IMG/VR virus record: IMGVR_UViG_3300028383_000157
Span: 1 to 29,489 of that record
Source of the DNA: a virus
Length of the DNA: 29,489 bases
Strand: one strand, 5' to 3'
Part shown: positions 4,799 to 11,178 of the stretch, piece by piece
How the letters are laid out: the number at the start of each line of letters is the position of its first letter
How positions within the stretch are numbered: position 1 is the stretch's first letter
Program-made: the position numbers and the translations under genes
Notes under the pieces: generated by a model
Seen by the model: the letters and a program-made list of their open reading frames with translations, nothing else
Database searches by the model: none
What the model was told of the DNA's origin: nothing

Positions 4799-5734
4799 AT
4801 GTCTTTTTCCAATCTTAAGAAGAACCGTGGCCGCAATATCGATAAGCTCGTTCAGGAGGCCGAAAAGATCAACACCGGCGGAGGTGGTGGCAACAAGTAC
4901 GTCGACGAGCGCATCTGGAAGCCCACCGTCGATAAGTCCGGTAACGGTTACGCGGTGATTCGTTTCCTTCCTGCTCCGGACGGCGAGGAACTTCCCTGGG
5001 TTCGTTACTGGGATCATGGGTTCAAAGGTCCGACGGGTCTCTGGTACATCGAGAAGTCGCTGACCACCATCGGTCAGAACGATCCGGTCTCCGAGGCAAA
5101 CTCGCGTCTCTGGAACTCCGGTCGTGACGAGGATAAGCAGACCGCTCGCGATCGTAAGCGTCGTCTTCACTACGTGTCCAACATCTACGTCGTCAAGGAT
5201 CCGTCCAATCCTGAGAACGAGGGTAAGGTCTTTCTGTATCAGTACGGCAAGAAGATCTTCGACAAGATCATGGACATGATGCAGCCACAGTTTCAGGACG
5301 AGGAACCGGTCGATCCGTTCGACTTCTGGGACGGAGCGGACTTCAAGCTCAAGATTCGTCAGGTCGAGGGTTATCGTAACTACGACAAGTCCGAGTTCGC
5401 CGCACCCTCCGCACTTCTTGGTGGGGACGACGAGGAGCTCGAGGGTGTGTACAATCGCATGTACTCACTCAAGGAGTACGTCGATCCGAAGAACTTCAAG
5501 TCGTACGAGGAACTGAAGGCTAAGTTGCATCGTGTGCTCGGCGAGGGTTCAGAGGAGACACTGTCGACGGCCGAGTCGATCTCGTTGGATGAGACCTCCA
5601 GTGGCCCGTCGTTCAAGTCCTCGGAGGCATCGACAGAGTCGTCCGCACCCAGTGAGCCGATGTCGAGTAACGACGACGATGATGATGACGACGATACTCT
5701 GAGTTATTTTGCTAAGCTGGCGGCTCAGGACTGA
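4799..5734 (+). CDS. 32: gp32-like single-stranded DNA-binding protein (311 aa)
   Basis: The basic N-terminus (FSNLKKNRGRNIDKL) corresponds to the cooperativity segment. The OB core contains LPWVRYWDHGFKGPTGLWYI, then SNIYVVKDPSNPENEGKVF at 127-145 and GKKIFDKIMDMMQP, all hallmark gp32 segments. The protein has no cysteine, so the His/Cys zinc site of T4 gp32 is absent. The C-terminus is Ser-rich, has eight consecutive Asp at 292-299 and ends LSYFAKLAAQD, corresponding to the acidic tail that contacts gp59 and other replication proteins. AGGAG at 4785-4789 is the ribosome site. It is followed by an intrinsic terminator. Confidence 0.93.
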   Translation: MSFSNLKKNRGRNIDKLVQEAEKINTGGGGGNKYVDERIWKPTVDKSGNGYAVIRFLPAPDGEELPWVRYWDHGFKGPTGLWYIEKSLTTIGQNDPVSEANSRLWNSGRDEDKQTARDRKRRLHYVSNIYVVKDPSNPENEGKVFLYQYGKKIFDKIMDMMQPQFQDEEPVDPFDFWDGADFKLKIRQVEGYRNYDKSEFAAPSALLGGDDEELEGVYNRMYSLKEYVDPKNFKSYEELKAKLHRVLGEGSEETLSTAESISLDETSSGPSFKSSEASTESSAPSEPMSSNDDDDDDDDTLSYFAKLAAQD

Positions 5735-5785
5735 TCACTCCCACCATATAACAACTACAACAAAAACAACAATAAATCTTATGGT

Positions 5786-5811
5786 ACCCCTCTGCAACGG
5801 AGGGGTTTTTT
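5786..5811 (+). terminator. Intrinsic terminator after gp32
   Basis: ACCCCTC at 5786-5792 pairs with GAGGGGT at 5800-5806 around a 7-nt loop, followed by six T (5806-5811). It is 51 nt downstream of the gp32 stop and directly abuts a TATAAATA octamer, cleanly separating the early/middle unit from a late unit. Confidence 0.85.
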
Positions 5812-5818
5812 ATAAATA
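5811..5818 (+). promoter_or_regulatory. T4-like late promoter octamer
   Basis: Exact TATAAATA immediately after the terminator T-run. By T4 geometry initiation is near 5824, giving a leader of about 90 nt before the ATG at 5913. The stretch 5735-5912 holds no gene other than this control region. Confidence 0.6.
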
Positions 5819-5912
5819 CAATCGGCAAGATTCGTTCTGGACCTGGCACCTGGGAAAGACAGGGGCGCTCGCCTTAAAAAGCATCGTTGACATTAAGATA
5901 AAGGAGAGAAGT

Positions 5913-6080
5913 ATGATCGCACTCGATTCGTGTGGTCGTGTCTTGATGGAAGCGGTGTCAATCAGTCCTCAAAGACCGAAAGATTCTGCTCTCGATATCT
6001 GGACACGAGTAGAGTATAAGAAGGACCAGTCCTACGCCCGGCGCGAGTTAAAGTCAGGTAGACTACCTCGGATGGTGTGA
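5913..6080 (+). CDS. Small hypothetical protein (55 aa) in its own late unit
   Basis: ATG at 5913 with AAGGAGAG at 5901-5908, the best ribosome site of the neighbourhood. The product begins MIALDSCGRVLMEAVSISPQ and ends SGRLPRMV. It is a basic, soluble protein with DIWTRVEYKKDQSYARREL in the second half. I recognise no family. It is isolated between the gp32 terminator plus late promoter and a two-sided terminator, so it appears to be a monocistronic late gene. An open frame extends upstream but runs through the terminator and has no ribosome site. Confidence 0.6.
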   Translation: MIALDSCGRVLMEAVSISPQRPKDSALDIWTRVEYKKDQSYARRELKSGRLPRMV

Positions 6081-6095
6081 GATTCCTCATGAACC

Positions 6096-6122
6096 AAGGG
6101 CCTCTCTACACGGGAGGCCCTT
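6096..6122. terminator. Two-sided terminator between convergent units
   Basis: AAGGGCCTC at 6096-6104 and GAGGCCCTT at 6114-6122 form a perfect 9-bp stem with a 9-nt loop. A short T-rich tract follows on the plus strand (TTTCTATTAT). It lies between the plus-strand 55-aa gene and the 3' end of the minus-strand tape-measure gene, so it probably stops both. The minus-side U-tract is poor. Confidence 0.7.
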
Positions 6123-6126
6123 TCTA

Positions 6127-7890
6127 TTATGGGTTCATCCCATAGGCGGACATCATGGTATCCGACGCGTTGTCCGGAACGGACGATGCCGGAGGTCTCT
6201 GCTGGAACGTGGTGTTCGAACTGTTCATAACGTTGGTGGATACGTTTGTGTCACCGCCTCCTCCTTGAGTACCACGCGCTCCTACCTGCGCCTGAACCTG
6301 AGAATCACGAAGAGCCTCACCCTCTCGCTGGAGGGCCGATCCACTCTGTACGTTGCCGCTCGGCGTCTCGGGTGTCTCAAGAACCTCACCGGTGTCTGGA
6401 TTCAGACCCGCGAACTCGTACACCGAATCGGGTATGGCCTTGGCGACGTATCCTCGAGGATCCAGAAGACCGTAGTCCTTTGCGGGATCGGGCAGTACGG
6501 ATCTTAGGATGGACTTGATGAAGTTCTCTGCGGCGTTAAGTGCGCCGGATAACATATCTCCTGGGGAGAATCCCTTAAAGGCGTCAACAAGAAAGTCCTT
6601 TGCGGAGGTAAACAACCCAAAGATCGAGTCGACGATCGATCTATAGAACTCAGCGAAGCTAAAGGATGATAGACTCTCAGACAGATTTTCAAAACCCAAC
6701 TTACTGAGTATCCAAGACACGCTTGAACGAAGTAGATCGAGTGGAGCCGTTATGATACCGGTTACTATGGTTGTAGGACTTGGGATACCCTCTCCGTTAA
6801 AACCCAGCTGTGACAGAACAAAATCTTTTGCACTCTTAAGAAGATCGAATGGAGCACTTACGATATCGGATATGACGTTCGTAAAGCTGAATGAACGAAG
6901 TGCTTTGGCCACACTTTCCATTCCAAGCTTGTCTGCAATCCACGCTGCGGCACTCTTAAGAAGGTCGAGAGGTATACCGACCAGCCCGTTCAGAAATCCT
7001 GTGATGGCACCCTGAAGACCTCCGAGTATGCCACCCTCCTTGAATCCCTCGATCGACTCACGAATGGTCTGAAACCCGATAAAGATAATGTTTAGTGGTG
7101 CAAACAGTCGACCAACCACACGAGAGACCGATCCGACCGTCCGACCAAAGTTCGTCATAGAGCTCGCGATACCGCTAAAGCTACTCGTCGCCGTACGAAA
7201 GATGGAAGTGAACTGAGATATCGCACTCGAAAAGACGTTCACGACGGGCTGCAGAACCGTTCGTACGGAGTTCACCGCAGATGTAAGACGCGCACCGATC
7301 GACTGAAAGAATCCCGTGAGGCGCTGTATCGTTGGTGTAAGTGAGCTCATAAGACCGCGAGGTGATAGTACCGATGCGACTCTTGCGCCAAAGCCACGAA
7401 ACGTATTGATGATACCGGAAAACGTCTTTTCAAGATTCACGACGCCACGAGTCATGAAAGATACCATTCTCGACAAGGACGAACCGATCGCTCTTAGACT
7501 ATCGACGTATCCTCTAAGAACGCCGGTAATCGAACCAAGAGTGACCGCAACCGGACCCATTACCAGTCCCAGATTCGTAACGTTCTCAAGAAGATCGGAG
7601 AACGATCCCTCGGTCTCTTCCTCCTGCTCGCGTCGCGTCTCCATCTTTTCGCTAAGACTCTCAAGAGCGGCCAGCATCTGTTCCTGCTGAACGGTCTGCT
7701 CTCGACGATTCTCAAGTTGATCCATCGAGTCACCACTCATGAACTCGATAAGACGATCGATATCCGTCGTAAACGTTGACGATACGTTCTCGAGCGCCTG
7801 ACCCGTCGCCTCGGTATTGGCGGCGATGTCGAGCGTGAACTCGTTGTTCGTATTCAGTTGGTCGACTACATCGGCAAATGACTGTGCCAT
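6127..7890 (-). CDS. 29: Tape-measure-like tail/baseplate hub protein (gp29 position), 587 aa
   Basis: The length equals T4 gp29 (about 590 aa), the tape measure that sets tail length from the baseplate hub, and it lies directly downstream of gp26/gp51 in the operon. Residues 30-95 are a Glu/Gln-rich coiled coil. Residues 100-300 alternate Ser-rich helices with hydrophobic Gly/Ala stretches (for example GPVAVTLGSITGVL). Residues 307-442 contain four helical repeats in an A-B-A-B pattern. The C-terminus is Gly/Asn/Gln-rich and low complexity. No catalytic motif is seen. The assignment rests on size, composition and gene order rather than a specific motif. The ATG follows the gp51 stop by 12 nt. 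Confidence 0.65.
   Translation of the reverse strand: MAQSFADVVDQLNTNNEFTLDIAANTEATGQALENVSSTFTTDIDRLIEFMSGDSMDQLENRREQTVQQEQMLAALESLSEKMETRREQEEETEGSFSDLLENVTNLGLVMGPVAVTLGSITGVLRGYVDSLRAIGSSLSRMVSFMTRGVVNLEKTFSGIINTFRGFGARVASVLSPRGLMSSLTPTIQRLTGFFQSIGARLTSAVNSVRTVLQPVVNVFSSAISQFTSIFRTATSSFSGIASSMTNFGRTVGSVSRVVGRLFAPLNIIFIGFQTIRESIEGFKEGGILGGLQGAITGFLNGLVGIPLDLLKSAAAWIADKLGMESVAKALRSFSFTNVISDIVSAPFDLLKSAKDFVLSQLGFNGEGIPSPTTIVTGIITAPLDLLRSSVSWILSKLGFENLSESLSSFSFAEFYRSIVDSIFGLFTSAKDFLVDAFKGFSPGDMLSGALNAAENFIKSILRSVLPDPAKDYGLLDPRGYVAKAIPDSVYEFAGLNPDTGEVLETPETPSGNVQSGSALQREGEALRDSQVQAQVGARGTQGGGGDTNVSTNVMNSSNTTFQQRPPASSVPDNASDTMMSAYGMNP
6565..6972 (-). repeat. Four alternating helical repeats within the tape-measure protein
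   Basis: Coding repeat, residues 307-442. Units start PLDLLKSAAAW (307), PFDLLKSAKDF (347), PLDLLRSSVSW (383) and IFGLFTSAKDF (423), with spacings of 40, 36 and 40 residues. Units 1 and 3 also share KLG ... SFSF, and units 2 and 4 share SAKDF, so the structure is a duplicated pair with a period of 76 residues. Confidence 0.75.
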
Positions 7891-7902
7891 AACTCTTCTA
7901 CT

Positions 7903-8097
7903 CTATTGATGAGAATGCGACTTCATTCTTTCGTTTTCCTTCTGTATGTGATCGATTAACATCGCCACATATATCTCCCTTTCCCACGGTATCATCGTCT
8001 CGAGCTCACTCAGACTGTAGTTGTGATGCTGCATCATCGAGAAGTTGACTCGATAGTGATTCAGCAGATTGTCATGGGAAAGGGCTAGCTGAAAAAA
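7903..8097 (-). CDS. 51: gp51-like extension, expressed by -1 frameshift from gp26
   Basis: A frame lying -1 to gp26 is open from 8097 to the TAG at 7903-7905 and encodes FFQLALSHDNLLNHYRVNFS, then MMQHHNYSLSELETMIPWE, REIYVAMLIDHIQKE and a short tail. The HHNYSL..LE.MIPWEREIYV pattern is that of gp51, the baseplate-hub assembly factor of T4-like marine phages. There is no in-frame start codon before the ATGs at about 8037, inside the conserved part. The frame joins gp26 exactly at a TTTTTTC slippery heptamer, so the product is probably a gp26-gp51 fusion of about 298 aa. It lies 12 nt before the tape-measure ATG. Confidence 0.75.
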   Translation of the reverse strand, partial: FFQLALSHDNLLNHYRVNFSMMQHHNYSLSELETMIPWEREIYVAMLIDHIQKENERMKSHSHQ

Positions 8098-8798
8098 TTA
8101 CCAAGCCCCTTGACCTCGAACGAGTTATCGTGGCCGCACGAGACGCACTTAAACGATAGATCGATCGAGGCCGCCGGTATCGTCTCTGCGAACTGTCTGA
8201 ACTCGTTGAACTGTTTTGTGCTAAGCGACTCGATGAAATCCTTGAGTTCCTTTTCGGATTGATCGGCTGCGTCAAACACCTCTTCCTGTGTATGAATCGA
8301 ATCGATACAGGCAACGATCAGATCAAAGATTCTCTCGACGTCACTCTTGTTTGCGTTGCCCTGCGCTTTGACCATGGCGCTCACGGACGGATATCGAAGA
8401 GTCACACCGATTGAGTCGGTCAGGCGAATCGTCTTGTCGTCGTTATCGGGTACATCAACGTGGACGTCCTCGAGGTTTACGTCCACCTCGTTCTTAACCT
8501 CGCACTCTCGGCACTTGACTCCGACCGTGGTGGACTCGCCAACGGACTTTGCTCTGAGCTGCGTGAAGATGTACTCGATGTCAAAGAGAGCAAGGTTCTC
8601 GACGTCAAACCCCTCGGTCTCTATGCAGGATACGATCACGTCCTTGACTGCTCGAATCATTTGATTCGTATCGTCCGACTCCATGGCCATCATAAGGATC
8701 TTCTCCTCCTTGACCAGATATGGACGATACTCGATTCGCTCACCGGATGACGGTACGGTTAGTTCAAACTTCGGTGATTCTACTTTTGGAAGAGGCAT
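8085..8798 (-). CDS. 26: gp26-like baseplate hub protein with two CxxC pairs (237 aa)
   Basis: The N-terminus PLPKVESPKFELTVPSSGER followed by YRPYLVKEEKILMMAME is characteristic of the T4_baseplate (gp26) family, which acts in assembly of the central hub. Two CxxC knuckles (C96/C99 and C218/C221) suggest a zinc ribbon joining two distant parts of the chain. The zero frame ends with TAG at 8085-8087, five codons after the last Gly-Leu-Gly, right after the slippery heptamer. The unshifted 237-aa form and a frameshifted gp26-gp51 form are both expected, as for tail assembly chaperones. GGAG lies about 11 nt upstream of the ATG. Confidence 0.82.
   Translation of the reverse strand: MPLPKVESPKFELTVPSSGERIEYRPYLVKEEKILMMAMESDDTNQMIRAVKDVIVSCIETEGFDVENLALFDIEYIFTQLRAKSVGESTTVGVKCRECEVKNEVDVNLEDVHVDVPDNDDKTIRLTDSIGVTLRYPSVSAMVKAQGNANKSDVERIFDLIVACIDSIHTQEEVFDAADQSEKELKDFIESLSTKQFNEFRQFAETIPAASIDLSFKCVSCGHDNSFEVKGLGNFFS
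8091..8097 (-). promoter_or_regulatory. Programmed -1 frameshift heptamer T TTT TTC
   Basis: Minus strand 8097-8091 reads T TTT TTC with TTT and TTC as gp26 codons, the canonical X XXY YYZ form. Slipping one base back makes both codons TTT, and translation continues CAG CTA GCC into the gp51 frame, avoiding the gp26 TAG two codons later. Downstream, GCTGAA (8065-8060) is complementary to TTCAGC (8093-8088), a possible stimulatory stem. Confidence 0.7.
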
Positions 8799-8823
8799 AA
8801 TTCAATTCACTCCAATTCTTTTC

Positions 8824-9333
8824 TTATGAAACAATTTCCCAGTTATCGTACGAGAACTCTGACGATACTCGAACGATCTCGTTCTCGGACTCATTACTCA
8901 ACTCGATTGTATTTAGCGATGTAGGATAGACGTTCTTAAGAACGACCTCCTTGGTCACATCGTTCTCCGTACTCAGATGTTGAATACGAATGTTGTTACG
9001 CGCGTAGTCCGACTTATAGTTTACGGTATAACCCTCAAGACCACCGATGTTTCCAATGACTCTTCCCATCCAATCGTTGAGATAGTCCCATGTATACCAG
9101 TCGTTACGCATAAGAAACGAGATCTCGATGTCCTCCTGACCGAATGCATACGCGACCTTTGTGGCCTTCATGTCAACGAATCGTTCGTTGGTAAAGATCT
9201 GCCGGCCGGGCCATACGATCGAGTCGCAGAGCACGTTGAGCTCGCCATCACCGTCAGGAAAGAACACGCGATATCGATTCGAGCGCGCGAATCCGGATAC
9301 TGCCGCCGCCTTAAGTTCGTCGATCGAGCTCAT
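8824..9333 (-). CDS. Tail-tube-fold protein, gp19/gp54 family (169 aa)
   Basis: ATG at 9333 overlaps the upstream stop by 4 nt (ATGA), which is why it was preferred to a longer frame. The product has FARSNRYRVFF, then LCDSIVWPGRQIF, and FGQEDIEISFLMRNDWYTWDYLNDWM, the beta-rich pattern shared by T4 tail-tube gp19 and the tube initiator gp54. The size (169 aa) matches gp19 (163 aa) better than T4 gp54 (320 aa). Its position next to gp26/51 and the tape measure, far from where the sheath and major tube genes would normally lie, suggests a tube-initiator role. I cannot decide between the two. Confidence 0.7.
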   Translation of the reverse strand: MSSIDELKAAAVSGFARSNRYRVFFPDGDGELNVLCDSIVWPGRQIFTNERFVDMKATKVAYAFGQEDIEISFLMRNDWYTWDYLNDWMGRVIGNIGGLEGYTVNYKSDYARNNIRIQHLSTENDVTKEVVLKNVYPTSLNTIELSNESENEIVRVSSEFSYDNWEIVS

Positions 9334-9911
9334 ATCATCTTCCTTGAGTCGGACCAGACCTTGCGCGTCGATGCCTTGCGGAACGACTCGGTCGGTAGGA
9401 ACATCGCGATGGGCCACTCCGGTGCATCGATCTCAACGACCTTTGACTTAACGTAACCTGAGAGGTAGTGCTTAAACGTCGGCTGAAAGGCTGAGTACTT
9501 TGACGTACTCTTAAGAAGTGAGTAGTTGATCTTGAGCTTCGTCGAGTCATTGAACTTCTTGTTGTTGGCCGTCTCCAGCAGAGCGTCGAACAGCCGAGCA
9601 CGCGCGGCCGGCGGAAGGTAGTGCATATTGAGGCCGTAGAAGCCTCCTGGCGCCGTCTCGACGAAAAGGATCAGCGGAAACGTATCGTAGTACGGCAACT
9701 GCTTCTTAGTCTTTGGATCGTAGAAGAACATGTACATCTTACCGGCGGACGGCGCGTTCTTTTGCGTCAGACGATCATCGGAGATCAGATCCATCTTATT
9801 GACGTCGGTCAGACTCTGAGCCTTCTTACGAAACCATTCACGCGCCTTCTTAGTACGCGGATTCAGTCCCTCGCGAAACGCCGCGGCCTGTAGTTCTGTA
9901 AAGAGTGACAT
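9330..9911 (-). CDS. Conserved T4-like morphogenesis protein (193 aa), function uncertain
   Basis: The product contains RTKKAREWFRKKAQSL, GKMYMFFYDPKTKKQLPYYD, and PGGFYGLNMHYLPPAARARL, a pattern I recall from a conserved structural-module protein of marine T4-like phages found next to gp4. Some annotations equate it with gp2 (DNA end protector), but I cannot confirm that from the sequence. It is basic and soluble. GAGG precedes the ATG, and a TATAAATA late promoter lies 26 nt upstream on the same strand (9937-9944). It is coupled to the tube-fold gene by a 4-nt overlap. Confidence 0.6.
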   Translation of the reverse strand: MSLFTELQAAAFREGLNPRTKKAREWFRKKAQSLTDVNKMDLISDDRLTQKNAPSAGKMYMFFYDPKTKKQLPYYDTFPLILFVETAPGGFYGLNMHYLPPAARARLFDALLETANNKKFNDSTKLKINYSLLKSTSKYSAFQPTFKHYLSGYVKSKVVEIDAPEWPIAMFLPTESFRKASTRKVWSDSRKMI

Positions 9912-9936
9912 CTGCTACCTCAAGTAATTCTAAGAG

Positions 9937-9944
9937 TATTTATA
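9937..9944 (-). promoter_or_regulatory. T4-like late promoter octamer (minus strand)
   Basis: The plus strand reads TATTTATA, that is TATAAATA on the minus strand, in the 39-nt gap between gp4 and the 193-aa gene. By T4 geometry initiation is near 9931, giving a 20-nt leader with GAGG before the ATG at 9911. It allows the hub operon to be transcribed without gp4. Confidence 0.7.
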
Positions 9945-9950
9945 TGGTTA

Positions 9951-10394
9951 TCACTTAAGTATCTTGATTCCTAGCTTTTTAAGTGTATCCTCGGTCCAGA
10001 CCTCGAAGTGCCATCCACGATCGAGCGCAAACTCCGACGCGGCCTTCCACTTTGACTGATTCTTTACGTATGTGAGTGATTCCTTGATGTACCGTCGAGT
10101 CTTACGTTTCGGAGTCTTTGGCGGTTGAGTCTGACTCTTCGGTTTGATCTCTATGATGTAGGTATCACCACTCTTTGTCTCGAACCAAAGATCCATGAAG
10201 TAACGATGGACCTTCTTGTCCGTCTCGCAGACATATGTTATCACTAACTCCTCGCTGTTCCAAGCTTTAATCGAACTATTTTGATCGATCCAACGAAAGG
10301 TGTTACGTTCCCAGAGAGAACGATACACAATGTTCTTAACGTCGCCCACGTACTTCTGTGGATTCTTTGGTGTGAATTTACCCTTGTAAGCCAT
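9951..10394 (-). CDS. 4: gp4-like head completion protein (147 aa)
   Basis: The N-terminus MAYKGKFTPKNPQKYVGDVK, followed by IVYRSLWERNTFRWID, matches T4 gp4 (150 aa), which is needed to complete DNA-filled heads before tail joining. The later stretch HRYFMDLWFET ... TYIIEIKPKSQ has the D...ExK arrangement of a PD-(D/E)XK nuclease-like core, as reported for this family. It is first in the minus-strand operon. There is no clear ribosome site at the ATG (10392-10394), and this start codon overlaps the opposite-strand late promoter. Confidence 0.9.
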   Translation of the reverse strand: MAYKGKFTPKNPQKYVGDVKNIVYRSLWERNTFRWIDQNSSIKAWNSEELVITYVCETDKKVHRYFMDLWFETKSGDTYIIEIKPKSQTQPPKTPKRKTRRYIKESLTYVKNQSKWKAASEFALDRGWHFEVWTEDTLKKLGIKILK

Positions 10395-10401
10395 ATAAAT
10401 A
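10394..10401 (+). promoter_or_regulatory. T4-like late promoter for the gp48-gp53-gp27-gp5 operon
   Basis: Exact TATAAATA sharing a base with the gp4 start codon on the opposite strand. Predicted initiation near 10407 leaves a leader of about 37 nt before gp48 at 10444. Confidence 0.7.
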
Positions 10402-10431
10402 ATGTTAGATATCTAGTAACTACGACCGAAG

Positions 10432-10439
10432 TATTTATC
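10432..10439 (-). promoter_or_regulatory. Variant late promoter (GATAAATA) for gp4
   Basis: The plus strand reads TATTTATC, that is GATAAATA on the minus strand, one mismatch to the T4 late consensus at its first base. It lies 38 nt upstream of the gp4 ATG and ends four bases before the gp48 ATG, mirroring the plus-strand octamer at 10394. Confidence 0.5.
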
Positions 10440-10443
10440 CGCT

Positions 10444-11172
10444 ATGGCTAATCTACGTTTTCCAGAGAATCTTGACGGGTCGACCTCACCGTGGATTCTG
10501 TTCGCCGCACGGAGGCCGTCGTACAATCGACGCGGAGGTAGTGTAAGTGTGTCACCAACGGGAGACTCGGTCGGGCTGTACTTTCCCACCGGTCACTCGG
10601 TATCCGATGCACTCAACTACGACAGCGCCGAGGCCGGTGCACTCGGTGAGTTGATCAACCGTATGGAGAACAGTGGTCAGAAAGTAACCACCGGTGACGT
10701 TCTTGGTGCGGCGACAGCAGCGGGCCGCAATCGTCTTAGAGGTCTGGCGGACACTGCCGGTGCTCAGGAGGCCTTTAATCGAATCAATCGTTCGGTACGA
10801 AATCCTCAGGAGTTCATGCTCTTTAACTCGCCGGGAATTCGTGAGTTCTCGTTCTCGTTCTCATTTCTTCCGCAGTCCGAGACCGAGGCACAGACCGTAC
10901 CGCGAATCATTCAGTTCTTTCGTAAGTCGGCGTATCCGGTCGAACAGGATCTGGACTATCGCTTTCCCGACACGTTCTCGATCGCCTTTCAGCAGTCATC
11001 GGACGACGTCATTCGTATGCCGGAGGTCGCGTGTACCGGAATCAACGTCTCGTACAACCCGAACTCCATGTCGTACTTTCGTAACGGCAATCAGCCGGTA
11101 GAGACCGAGCTCGAGCTCTCCTTCACGGAGCTGCGGCCGATCTCTCGCGGTCTGGTCGAACAGGGATTCTAG
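10444..11172 (+). CDS. 48: gp48-like baseplate tail-tube cap (242 aa)
   Basis: The product begins with a FPENLDGSTSPWILFAARRP segment. A central Ala/Gly-rich helical part (residues about 60-115) follows, then NPQEFMLFNSPGIREFSFSF and FFRKSAYPVEQDLDYRFPDTF, and near the C-terminus a VETELELSFTE strand. This tube-like fold with an inserted helical segment is that of T4 gp48, which caps the hub and templates the tail tube. It is shorter than T4 gp48 (about 364 aa). It is the first gene of the long plus-strand late operon and lies just upstream of gp53. Confidence 0.72.
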   Translation: MANLRFPENLDGSTSPWILFAARRPSYNRRGGSVSVSPTGDSVGLYFPTGHSVSDALNYDSAEAGALGELINRMENSGQKVTTGDVLGAATAAGRNRLRGLADTAGAQEAFNRINRSVRNPQEFMLFNSPGIREFSFSFSFLPQSETEAQTVPRIIQFFRKSAYPVEQDLDYRFPDTFSIAFQQSSDDVIRMPEVACTGINVSYNPNSMSYFRNGNQPVETELELSFTELRPISRGLVEQGF

Positions 11173-11178
11173 ATCATC

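Noticed and set aside
5887-5917. TTGACA followed by TATGAT as a sigma70 promoter for the 5913 gene
   Set aside because: The spacer is 19 nt and the -10 box would overlap the gene's own ATG, so the transcript would start inside the coding region.
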